Shown: positions 1 to 7,674 of the stretch, one piece after another
Numbering within the stretch: the stretch's first letter is position 1
Layout: the number at the start of each line of letters is the position of its first letter
NCBI RefSeq assembly: GCF_900112025.1
Contig: NZ_FOKL01000004.1
Location: forward strand, 383,344 to 447,343
DNA: 64,000 bases
Reading direction: 5' to 3'
DNA from: Janthinobacterium sp. 344
GTDB lineage: Bacteria > Pseudomonadota > Gammaproteobacteria > Burkholderiales > Burkholderiaceae_D
Program-made: the position numbers and the translations under genes
The notes under the pieces: generated by a model
What the model saw: only the letters and a program-made list of their open reading frames with translations
What the model was told of the DNA's origin: nothing
Databases searched by the model: none

Positions 1-982
1 TGACCTGGTTCGGATAGTCCGAACGGCCCGTGGCGATGATGGCGTCGCTGCGCACGGCCTTGACTTCTTCCGGCAGGATTTCCGGATTCGGGTTGGCCAG
101 CGCCAAGATCAGCGGGTTCGGCGCCATCTTGCGCACCATGTCCTGTTTCAGCACGCCGCCGGCGGACACGCCGAGGAAGATGTCGGCGTCCGGGATGATC
201 TCGGCCAGGGTGCGCAGCGGCGTGTCTTGCGCGAAGCGTTCCTTGTCCGGGTCCATCAGTTCCGTGCGGCCCTTGTAGACGACGCCGGCCAGGTCGGTGA
301 CGTAGATGTTTTTCAGGGGGAAGCCCAGGTCGACGATCAGGTCCAGGCAGGCCAGCGCGGCCGCGCCCGCGCCCGAGACGACCAGCTTGCAGTCCTCGAT
401 CTTCTTGCCGACGGCTTTCAGGCCGTTCAGGATGGCCGCGCCGACGATGATGGCGGTGCCGTGCTGGTCGTCATGGAAGACGGGAATCTTCATGCGGTCG
501 CGCAGCTGGCGCTCGATGTAGAAGCACTCGGGCGCCTTGATGTCTTCCAGGTTCACGCCGCCGAAGGTCGGTTCCAGCGCGGCGATGATGTCGACCAGTT
601 TATCCGGGTCCGATTCGTTGATCTCGATGTCGAAGACGTCGATGCCGGCGAACTTCTTGAACAGCACGCCCTTGCCTTCCATCACCGGCTTGGCGGCCAG
701 CGGGCCGATATTGCCCAGTCCCAGCACGGCCGTGCCGTTGGTGATGACGGCCACCAGGTTGCCGCGCGCCGTATATTTATACGCATTCGCCGGATCGATG
801 ACGATTTCTTCGCAGGGGGCGGCCACGCCTGGCGAGTAGGCCAGGGCCAGGTCGCGCTGGTTGGTCAGTTGTTTGGTGGGCGTCACGCTGATTTTGCCGG
901 GGCGCGGGCACTCGTGATACTCGAGTGCGGCCAAGCGCAATTGTTGACGCAATTCTTCTTTTTTATCAGATGACGAATCCAT
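1..982 (-). CDS. maeB: NADP-dependent malic enzyme, N-terminal part (cut by window edge)
   Basis: Oxidatively decarboxylates malate to pyruvate with NADP, feeding pyruvate and NADPH supply in the cytoplasm. About 327 residues are visible. They contain the malic-enzyme catalytic segment ([12 protein letters not shown] near residue 50, FHDDQHGTA near residue 165) and a Rossmann-type [12 protein letters not shown] stretch near residue 200. Family MaeB proteins of about 760 residues carry a C-terminal phosphotransacetylase-like domain, which would lie outside the window. The ATG at 982 is preceded by an AGGAAGG ribosome-binding site. MaeB near thiL and pncC is a common beta-proteobacterial neighbourhood. 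The family is certain; the C-terminal architecture is not visible. Confidence 0.95.
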   Translation of the reverse strand, partial: MDSSSDKKEELRQQLRLAALEYHECPRPGKISVTPTKQLTNQRDLALAYSPGVAAPCEEIVIDPANAYKYTARGNLVAVITNGTAVLGLGNIGPLAAKPVMEGKGVLFKKFAGIDVFDIEINESDPDKLVDIIAALEPTFGGVNLEDIKAPECFYIERQLRDRMKIPVFHDDQHGTAIIVGAAILNGLKAVGKKIEDCKLVVSGAGAAALACLDLIVDLGFPLKNIYVTDLAGVVYKGRTELMDPDKERFAQDTPLRTLAEIIPDADIFLGVSAGGVLKQDMVRKMAPNPLILALANPNPEILPEEVKAVRSDAIIATGRSDYPNQV

Positions 983-1174
983 GCTGTGCTGCCTTCCTGT
1001 TTGGTCGATCGGGTGTTTCGGATTTTATCAGACCGATTCTTTCAATTAGCTAGGTATTTTCCGCTAGCCACAGTCTGATATCACGAAAACGCATAACCTG
1101 CCATTGTAAGGCCGTCCGGCAGCGCAAACGTCCCCAACAGGAAAAACTATCAATTTTAAGGTTTTAATTGTTTT

Positions 1175-1537
1175 TTATGATCGCTGACCAGGCGCGCGCC
1201 ACAGCGGCAGCGCGGCGACGGCGCGCTCGATATCGTCCATGTCGTCGTCGCCCAGGCTGGTGTCGAATGGCGCGGACAGGATGCGGCGCATCAGCGCCAG
1301 GCGGGTCGTCGCTTGCTCCTCGTCGATGAAGCGCGTCGTTTCCGCGCAGTACTGGGCGCGGCGCAGGGCATCGGCGCCGCCATCGTCGCCGTCGGGATAA
1401 TAATGGCGGCCGATGTGATGCAGCGATATCAACAAAAATTCGATCTCGCGCAGGATGCGCAGCGCATCCTCGCCGGACAGCACGATGCGGCGGTTGGCCG
1501 GCAGCAGCGAGGGCGGCGCGGCAGGGGGGGCAGCCAT
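1175..1537 (-). CDS. Small hypothetical protein, downstream of the MFS transporter
   Basis: Encodes 120 residues that I do not recognise. After an Ala/Pro-rich start come helical segments containing LREIEFLLISLHHIGRHYY and an acidic stretch (GDDDMDD) near the C terminus. It has no signal peptide or membrane segment, so it should be cytoplasmic. The ATG at 1537 has a good AGAGG ribosome-binding site, and the gene starts 33 bases after the transporter stop on the same strand, so the two are probably co-transcribed. It could be an accessory to the transporter, but nothing in the sequence shows a function. Confidence 0.7.
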   Translation of the reverse strand: MAAPPAAPPSLLPANRRIVLSGEDALRILREIEFLLISLHHIGRHYYPDGDDGGADALRRAQYCAETTRFIDEEQATTRLALMRRILSAPFDTSLGDDDMDDIERAVAALPLWRAPGQRS

Positions 1538-1570
1538 GGCGACCTCTTTCTTTCTGGAAAAAGCGACAGC

Positions 1571-2770
1571 CTACGCGATTTTCGCTGCCGGCGCCGCCAG
1601 CCGCGCCCCCGGCGCGAAGCGCACGGCGATCAGCAGCAACAGCACCACGCCGCCCGCCATCACCATCCACGCCTGCGCCAGGCTGGACGCATGCTGGCGG
1701 ATCAGGCCGGCGATGAAGGGCATGCTGCTGGCGATGATGTAGCCGCCGCCCTGCACGAAACCGAGCAGGGCGCCGGCACCGGCCGGCTCAACCACGTGGT
1801 CCATGCTGACGATCAGCGACAGGGGGAACAGCGCGCCGATGCCGCAGCCCAGCAGGATCACGGCGGGGATGGCCAGTTGCGCGGGCGCGGCGATCAGGCA
1901 AGCCAGGCCGCCCAGCACGGCCAGCAGCACCGGCAACAGCAGGATGCGGCGGTCGGGGAAGCGGTGGATGACGCTGGAAATCACCAGTCCCGCCAGCACT
2001 TCCACGAGGGTCAGGCCGCCCAGCAGCAAGCCGCTGTCGGCGGCGCTCCAGCCCAGCTCCGTATAAAACGGCGGCAGCCAGGCCAGCACCAGCGTGTAGG
2101 CGCCCGTGCCGATGCCAAAGAACACCATCAGCAGCCAGGCGCGGCCACTGCCCACGGGCAGGCTGGCGCCCGCGCCGCTGGCCGCCTCCACGCGCGAGGC
2201 GGCGGCGCGGCGCCACAGCAGCGCGGCCGCCACGGCGGGCAGCGCCCACAGGGCCAGCAGCGCATTCCAGCCCCAGCTTTGCGCCAGCGGCGAGGCGGAG
2301 GCGGCGGCAATGGCCGCGCCGCCCATGATGCCCGTCGTATAAAAACCCATCAATTGCCCGGCCCGCTCGGGGAAATGGCGCTTGATGAAAGCCGGCAACA
2401 GCGCCTGCACCAGCGCGATGCCCAGGCCGCCCAGGGCCGCCGTGGCGATCAGGCCGCCGCTGCCGTGCAAGGGCCAGCGCAGCGCGCAGGCGCCAGCGAT
2501 GATGGCGATGCCGAGCGCAATGCCGCGCGCCACGCCCAGGCGCCGCTGCAGCTGCGCGCCAGCCAGCGCGCACACGCCCATGGCAAACACGGGCACGGTG
2601 GTCAGCAAGCCTGCGTCGGCATTGCTGATGCCCGTGCTGGCCTGGATGCTGTCGAGCAAGGGACCGATGGCCGCCAGAATGGGGCGCAGGTTCAGACCCA
2701 GCAGAATGATGGCGGCCACCAGCAAGGCGGACGAGGGAAGCGCGGAAGGAGCAGGTCGTTGGGATGGCAT
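1571..2770 (-). CDS. MFS transporter, CynX/NimT-like
   Basis: A 399-residue protein with about twelve hydrophobic segments, the size and layout of a major facilitator. The N terminus (ILLGLNLRPILAAIGPLL) and the following TGISNADAGLLTTVPVFAMG resemble the CynX/NimT/YeaN branch, whose members handle cyanate, 2-nitroimidazole or unknown small compounds. ATG 2770 has an AAGGA ribosome-binding site seven bases upstream. It is divergent from a MarR gene across a short region with two palindromes, which suggests MarR represses it and releases it when an effector, perhaps the substrate, binds. The substrate cannot be read from sequence. Confidence 0.88.
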   Translation of the reverse strand: MPSQRPAPSALPSSALLVAAIILLGLNLRPILAAIGPLLDSIQASTGISNADAGLLTTVPVFAMGVCALAGAQLQRRLGVARGIALGIAIIAGACALRWPLHGSGGLIATAALGGLGIALVQALLPAFIKRHFPERAGQLMGFYTTGIMGGAAIAAASASPLAQSWGWNALLALWALPAVAAALLWRRAAASRVEAASGAGASLPVGSGRAWLLMVFFGIGTGAYTLVLAWLPPFYTELGWSAADSGLLLGGLTLVEVLAGLVISSVIHRFPDRRILLLPVLLAVLGGLACLIAAPAQLAIPAVILLGCGIGALFPLSLIVSMDHVVEPAGAGALLGFVQGGGYIIASSMPFIAGLIRQHASSLAQAWMVMAGGVVLLLLIAVRFAPGARLAAPAAKIA

Positions 2771-2838
2771 GGGATAGTCCTTGCCTCGCAGGGAGGCACA
2801 TGGTTTAATGCGTCATCAAAATATGACTCGATGAAAAG

Positions 2839-2880
2839 TATCTTAACATAAAGATAGAAAGTTATCTTGAGGTCGAGATA
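2839..2880. promoter_or_regulatory. Two tandem palindromes, probable MarR operators
   Basis: TATCTT-6 bases-AAGATA lies at 2839-2856, and TATCTTGA-GG-TCGAGATA (one mismatch) at 2863-2880, with centres 24 bp apart. A further half-site AAGATA lies at 2890-2895. The TATCTyGA half-site resembles operators reported for some MarR-family regulators such as MhqR. They sit between the divergent MFS and MarR genes, so binding here could repress both. The spacing of just over two helical turns would place two dimers on nearly the same face. Binding is inferred. Confidence 0.6.
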
Positions 2881-2907
2881 GATGATCCAAAGATACCCGG
2901 ATACCCC

Positions 2908-3426
2908 ATGACTGATACCCCGCAAGAACATACGCGCGCGCAATTTGCCGCCCAACAATGGCAACGCGAACTGCCGCAAATGGATACGCGCGCCATGCAG
3001 CTGGTCGGCCAGCTGGGCACGGTGGCGCAGCTGATGGCGCGCGACTGGCTCAACCCCCTGTTCGCGGAACACGGCTTGCAGCCCGGTGAATTCGACGTGC
3101 TGGCGACCTTGCGCCGCTCGGGCGCGCCGTATGCGCTGACGCCGACGGCCCTGTATGAAGCGGCCATGCTGTCGTCGGGCGGCATGACCAACCGCATCGA
3201 CCGGCTGGAAGCGGCAGGCTTGATCGAACGGCAAAAGCACCCGACGGACCGGCGCGGCGTGCTGGTGGCGTTGACGCCCAAGGGAGTGGAATTGATTGAA
3301 AGGCTGGTGCTGCTGCACGTGGAGAACGAGCGCAGGATGCTGGACGCCTTGAGCGCGGACGAGCAGCGCCAGCTCGACCAGTTGCTGGCCAAGCTGCTGC
3401 ACGGCATGGCGCAGGCGAAGCGCTAG
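2908..3426 (+). CDS. MarR-family transcriptional regulator
   Basis: A 172-residue winged-helix repressor. The DNA-binding core runs from about residue 55 to 120: LQPGEFDVLATLRRSG, then the recognition-helix region SSGGMTNRIDRLEAAGLIER and the wing with the family signature DRRGVLVALTPKG. Flanking helices form the dimer interface. It is divergent from the MFS transporter gene and is the likely local regulator of itself and the transporter through the palindromes upstream. Its 3' end overlaps the next, convergent gene by four bases. The effector is unknown. Confidence 0.93.
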   Translation: MTDTPQEHTRAQFAAQQWQRELPQMDTRAMQLVGQLGTVAQLMARDWLNPLFAEHGLQPGEFDVLATLRRSGAPYALTPTALYEAAMLSSGGMTNRIDRLEAAGLIERQKHPTDRRGVLVALTPKGVELIERLVLLHVENERRMLDALSADEQRQLDQLLAKLLHGMAQAKR

Positions 3427-4025
3427 GAAAGCAGCTGCGCCAGCTCGCGCAGCGCCGCATGGCCGCGCCGGGCCAGGCGCTGCAGGTCGGCGGGGTCGCG
3501 GCTGTCGTACAGGGCCTGGACATGGCCCACGCTGGCCGCGCGCAAGTCGATATCGCTGTCGCGGTCGGGAAGCTCGGCGTCGGCCACGTGGCCCTCGACC
3601 AGGGTCAGATAGTAATGGCGGGGCTTGCCGCGCAAGTTGGCGGCAAACTGCAGCACCAGGCCGCTGTCGAACAGCAGGGCGCCGCTGCGGCCGCCCTGTT
3701 CCAGCAGCACGCGAAACGCCGGCAAGGGCTGCGCCGCGCGCAGGAAACCGGCCAGGCGCACCTGATAGCCCAGGTCCAGGCCATTCGCGCCCAGCTGGCC
3801 GCGCTGCAGATACGCCTTGAACGACGCCTGCACGGGCCGTTTGCCACGGCGGAACAGGCGCTCGTCCTCGTACAGGCACAGCTGGCCGCCGTCGCTGATG
3901 GCGTCGAAGCCATGCGCCACCAGCTCCTGCGCCTCGAAGGTGGCCAGGCCGACGGCTTGCGGCTCGCGCAGCCAGCCGTGATCGAGCCAGGATTGCAGTA
4001 AGACGTGAATATCGGAAATGGGCAT
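3423..4025 (-). CDS. Hypothetical protein, 200 residues
   Basis: I do not recognise this protein. It is soluble, with no signal peptide or membrane segment. The first 40 residues (ISDIHVLLQSWLDHGWLREP) look helical, the middle (residues 45-145) alternates short strands, and the C terminus is a helix pair rich in Arg and Leu. It converges on marR with a four-base overlap and lies divergent to thiL. No ribosome-binding site is obvious before ATG 4025. Codon use and uninterrupted length support a real gene. No functional clue comes from the neighbours. Confidence 0.7.
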   Translation of the reverse strand: MPISDIHVLLQSWLDHGWLREPQAVGLATFEAQELVAHGFDAISDGGQLCLYEDERLFRRGKRPVQASFKAYLQRGQLGANGLDLGYQVRLAGFLRAAQPLPAFRVLLEQGGRSGALLFDSGLVLQFAANLRGKPRHYYLTLVEGHVADAELPDRDSDIDLRAASVGHVQALYDSRDPADLQRLARRGHAALRELAQLLS

Positions 4026-4070
4026 GGCAAGTTGTTCGGCAGTGGCAAAGGCCCGTATTGTAGGCCAGCC

Positions 4071-4076
4071 TATAAT
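4071..4076 (+). promoter_or_regulatory. Possible -10 element of thiL
   Basis: A perfect TATAAT lies 39 bases before the thiL ATG in the region shared with the divergent hypothetical gene. No convincing -35 element sits at 16-18 bases spacing, so this is only a plausible promoter. Confidence 0.35.
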
Positions 4077-4114
4077 AGCCGGGCCACACCATCATTCAAC
4101 GCACACACAACGCC

Positions 4115-5095
4115 ATGGCCCCACACGACGCGCTTTCCGAATTCGACCTGATCAAACACTATTTCGTGCGCCAGCGCCCCGGCCGCGCCACCCTGGGCAT
4201 CGGCGACGATTGCGCGCTGCTCACGCCCGGCGCGGGCAAGCAGATCGCCATCTCCTCGGACATGCTGGTCGAGGACCGGCACTTCTTTGCCGGCGCCGAT
4301 GCCCGCATGCTGGGGCACAAAAGCCTGGCCGTGAACCTGTCCGACCTGGCCGCCATGGGCGCGCGTCCCGTGGCATTTACCTTGGCCCTGGCCCTGCCGC
4401 AAGCGGAACGCGCCTGGCTGGCCGGCTTTGCCGAGGGCCTGTTCGCGCTGGCCGACGCGTTTGATTGCGAGCTGATTGGCGGCGACACCACCAGGGGCCC
4501 GCTGAATATCTGCATCACCGTGTTCGGCGAATTGGCGCCGGGCCAGGCCCTGCGCCGCAGCGCGGCCGTGGCGGGCGACGATATCTGGGTCAGCGGCACC
4601 CTGGGCGACGCGCGCCTGGCACTGGCCGGCTACCGCATGGAACAGGAACTGGCGCCAGCCGACCTGCTGATGGCCGCCGCGCGCATGCACACGCCCACGC
4701 CGCGCGTGGCGCTGGGCTGCGCGCTGGCGGAACAGGGCCTGGCGCATGCGGCCATCGACATCTCGGATGGCCTGGCGGGCGACCTGGGACACATCTTGAA
4801 AGCGTCGCAAGTGGGCGCCACGCTCGACGTCGACGCCCTGCCGGCCGGCCCGATACTGGCGCGGCAGGATGCGCAACTGCGCCGCCGCTACACGGCCGCC
4901 GGCGGCGACGACTATGAACTGTGCTTCACGGCGCCGGCATCCTCGCGCGACGCCATCGCCGCCCTGGCGATCAGCTGCGGCACGCCCGCCACGCGCGTGG
5001 GCCGCATCGAGGCGCAGGCGGGCTTGCGGCTGGTCGATGCACAGGGACTGCCGCTCGATCTGCGGTTATCGTCGTTCGACCACTTCAGCGACTAA
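4115..5095 (+). CDS. thiL: Thiamine-monophosphate kinase
   Basis: Phosphorylates thiamine monophosphate to the active cofactor thiamine diphosphate with ATP, the last step of thiamine synthesis. At 326 residues it has the usual size. Visible family features are SEFDLIKHYF at the N terminus, the metal/nucleotide segment GIGDDCALL near residue 29, the MLVEDRHF segment near 50, KSLAVNLSDLAAMGA near 68, and later IDISDGLAGDLGHI and AGGDDYELCF. No ribosome-binding site is clear at ATG 4115. In many beta-proteobacteria thiL is followed by pgpA and pncC. Here the next genes are an opposite-strand signalling operon instead. Confidence 0.96.
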   Translation: MAPHDALSEFDLIKHYFVRQRPGRATLGIGDDCALLTPGAGKQIAISSDMLVEDRHFFAGADARMLGHKSLAVNLSDLAAMGARPVAFTLALALPQAERAWLAGFAEGLFALADAFDCELIGGDTTRGPLNICITVFGELAPGQALRRSAAVAGDDIWVSGTLGDARLALAGYRMEQELAPADLLMAAARMHTPTPRVALGCALAEQGLAHAAIDISDGLAGDLGHILKASQVGATLDVDALPAGPILARQDAQLRRRYTAAGGDDYELCFTAPASSRDAIAALAISCGTPATRVGRIEAQAGLRLVDAQGLPLDLRLSSFDHFSD

Positions 5096-5097
5096 CC

Positions 5098-7674
5098 TTA
5101 GCGCACCGCCGCGCGCGCCAGCCCCGGCTGGTTCACCATCCAGTAGTGCTGGAAGGCCAGGCGGATGTTGTCGCGCAGCTGGGTGTCGTCCCACGGTTTC
5201 GTGTAGAAGCGGTAGATGGCGCCCCGGTTGATCGAGTCGAGCACCGCTTCCAGCCCCGTGTAGCCGGAGAGGATGATGCGGATGGTTTCCGGGTACAGCT
5301 CCTTCACTTTGCTGAGGAATTCCGTGCCGCTCATGCTGGGCATGCGCTGGTCGCAGACGATGACGTGCACGCGGTGCAGCGCCAGCATCTCGAAGCCTTC
5401 GGCCGGCGTGCTGGCCGTGAGGATGTGGTAGCCCTCGGGGCGGAACAGGCGGTGCAGCGACGACAGCACGTTGACGTCGTCGTCGACGATCAGCAGCGTC
5501 TGCGCCGGCTGCGCGGCCGGGTCGTGGCCCGGCGGCAGGCCGGCGCCGGCGCCGATCATCTGGCCCAGTTCCAGCGCCGGCAGGGCGCGGCTGAAATAAA
5601 AGCCCTGGATTTCATCGCAGCGGTTGCGCCGCAGGTATTCCAGCTGCGGGCGCGATTCCACGCCTTCGGCCACCACGCTCAGTTTCAGGCTGTGCGCCAT
5701 GCTGATGATGGCCAGCGCGATGGCCGCGTCGTTCGGGTTGCTGGTGATGTTGCGCACGAAGGCGATGTCGATCTTCAGCTTGTCGATGGGGAAGCGCTGC
5801 AGATACGCGAGGCTGGAATAACCGGTGCCGAAATCGTCGATGGCCACCTTCACGCCGATTTTTTTCAGTTTCCCCAGCACGACGATGGTGCGCTCGGCGT
5901 TCGACATCAGCGCCGTTTCCGTCAGTTCCAGTTCCAGCAACTCGGGCGCCAGGCGGTGCTGCGCCAGCGCGCGCGTCACTTCGCCTTCCAGGTCGCCCTC
6001 GGCGAACTGGCGGCTCGACACGTTCACGGCCACGTGCACGGGGCCCACTTCGCTATCGCGCCACTCGGCGATCTGGCGGCAGGCGGCGTGGATCACCCAG
6101 GCGCCCACGCGCACGATCAGGCCCGTGTCTTCCAGCACCGGCACGAATTCGGCCGGCGCCACCAGGCCGTAGCCGGGACGGCGCCAGCGCAGCAGCGCTT
6201 CCACGCCGCTGATGCGCCCCGTGCGCAAATCCACCTTGGGCTGGTAGTACAGGATGAACTGCTCGTGTTCCAGCGCATGGCGCAGCGCCAGTTCCAGGTC
6301 GAGGCGCGCCAGCACCTGCACGTTCATGCCGGCCGTGAAAAAACGGTAGCCGTCGCGGCCCGCCTGCTTGGCGCCGCCCATGGCCGTATTCGCGTACTTG
6401 ATCAGGGTTTCCGGGTCGGTGGCGTCGTCCGGATACATGGCGATGCCGATGCTGGCCGTCAGGGTGGCCGCATGGCCGCGCAAGTCGAACGGCGCGCGCA
6501 GCGCTTCGCGCACCTGGTTGGCCACCGCCACGGCTTCCTGCTGGTTGCGGCTCATGGTCAGGATCAGCGCGAATTCGTCGTTGCCCAGACGCCCCACCGT
6601 GTCGCGCAGGCGCACGCACTCGACCAGGCGGTTGCTGAACTGGCGCAGCAGCTCGTCGCCCAGCGCCGCGCCCAGGGTGTCGTTGATGCTTTTGAAGCGG
6701 TCCAGCGCGATGAAGAGCACCACGATGCGCCAGCTTTTTTCCTGCGCCAGTTCGACGGCCTGGGCCAGGGTCTGGTAGAACAGGCTGCGGTTCGGCAGCC
6801 CCGTCAAGCCGTCGTAGTGGGCCAGGTGCTTCAGGCGTTCCTGCGCCTGGCGCCGTTCGCTGATGTCGCGCGCCACGGCGATCAGCAGCAGGCCGCCCGC
6901 CGCATGTCCCCCCGGCACCGGCGACTGCGCATACCAGTGCCAGCTCAATTCCACCGGCACCAGGCTCAGGTCGTGCCGTACCAGCTCGCATTCCGTCACT
7001 TCCGTCGCCAGGTGGGCCGGGCCGCCCTGCAGCGTGACCAGCGGCGCGGGCGGCGGCGAAGGCAGCAAGGCGCCCGGCGACAGCGACAGCAGCTGCGCAC
7101 GCGCATAGCCCAGCAGACGGCAGGCGCCATCGTTGACGTCGACCAGGGCCATGCCCAGCACGTCGACGAGGAAGATGGCATCCGTGGTGGCATCCATGGC
7201 GCCGCGGAAGCGCTGCAGTTCCGCCGTGCGCTGGCCCACCGTGCGTTCCAGCAGCGCGTTGTACTGGCGCGCGGCGCGGTGCAGCAGCCGCACTTCGAGC
7301 ATGTTGCGGATGCGCGTGAGCACTTCGAGCGCATCGAATGGCTTGCTGATGAAATCGCGCGCGCCCGCCTCCAGCGCGGCCAGTTTGGCGTCCGGGTCGG
7401 CGGCGATCACCAGCACGGGCAAATAGCCTTCCAGCTCCAGCGGGCGCAGCGCATCCATCACGGCATAGCCGCTCATGGCCGGCATCACCAGGTCGAGGAT
7501 GATCAGGTCGAACTGGTGGCGCTGGTGCAGGCCCGCCACGGCGCGCGCGTCGAGGGTGCTGCTGATGGCCGTGTAGCCGCCGCTTTCCAGCAGATGCTCG
7601 AGCAGGCGCAGATTGACTTCCTGATCGTCGACGATGAGGATTTTCGCGCCATAGATGTCGGCCTGGCTGATCAT
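5098..7674 (-). CDS. REC-PAS-GGDEF-EAL-REC response regulator, probable c-di-GMP phosphodiesterase
   Basis: An 858-residue cytoplasmic signalling protein. An N-terminal receiver (about 10-130) has phosphoacceptor context LIILDLVMP. A PAS-like region follows (155-290), then GGDEF (300-460), EAL (470-720) and a second receiver (735-850) with VIVCDQRMP and YTKPWDD. The EAL domain looks catalytic: EALLRW, DDFGTGYSSL and AEGVE are present. The cyclase signature reads GNDEF instead of GGDEF, so the cyclase domain may be inactive or regulatory, leaving phosphodiesterase as the main predicted activity. It overlaps the upstream kinase gene by four bases (ATGA), so the two are translationally coupled. 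It probably receives phosphate from that hybrid kinase. Confidence 0.92.
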   Translation of the reverse strand: MISQADIYGAKILIVDDQEVNLRLLEHLLESGGYTAISSTLDARAVAGLHQRHQFDLIILDLVMPAMSGYAVMDALRPLELEGYLPVLVIAADPDAKLAALEAGARDFISKPFDALEVLTRIRNMLEVRLLHRAARQYNALLERTVGQRTAELQRFRGAMDATTDAIFLVDVLGMALVDVNDGACRLLGYARAQLLSLSPGALLPSPPPAPLVTLQGGPAHLATEVTECELVRHDLSLVPVELSWHWYAQSPVPGGHAAGGLLLIAVARDISERRQAQERLKHLAHYDGLTGLPNRSLFYQTLAQAVELAQEKSWRIVVLFIALDRFKSINDTLGAALGDELLRQFSNRLVECVRLRDTVGRLGNDEFALILTMSRNQQEAVAVANQVREALRAPFDLRGHAATLTASIGIAMYPDDATDPETLIKYANTAMGGAKQAGRDGYRFFTAGMNVQVLARLDLELALRHALEHEQFILYYQPKVDLRTGRISGVEALLRWRRPGYGLVAPAEFVPVLEDTGLIVRVGAWVIHAACRQIAEWRDSEVGPVHVAVNVSSRQFAEGDLEGEVTRALAQHRLAPELLELELTETALMSNAERTIVVLGKLKKIGVKVAIDDFGTGYSSLAYLQRFPIDKLKIDIAFVRNITSNPNDAAIALAIISMAHSLKLSVVAEGVESRPQLEYLRRNRCDEIQGFYFSRALPALELGQMIGAGAGLPPGHDPAAQPAQTLLIVDDDVNVLSSLHRLFRPEGYHILTASTPAEGFEMLALHRVHVIVCDQRMPSMSGTEFLSKVKELYPETIRIILSGYTGLEAVLDSINRGAIYRFYTKPWDDTQLRDNIRLAFQHYWMVNQPGLARAAVR

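Noticed and set aside
1313..2851. Plus-strand open frame of 512 codons opposite the MFS gene
   Set aside because: It is rich in Gln, His and Arg repeats, typical of antisense GC-rich frames, and the MFS gene with its ribosome-binding site explains the region.
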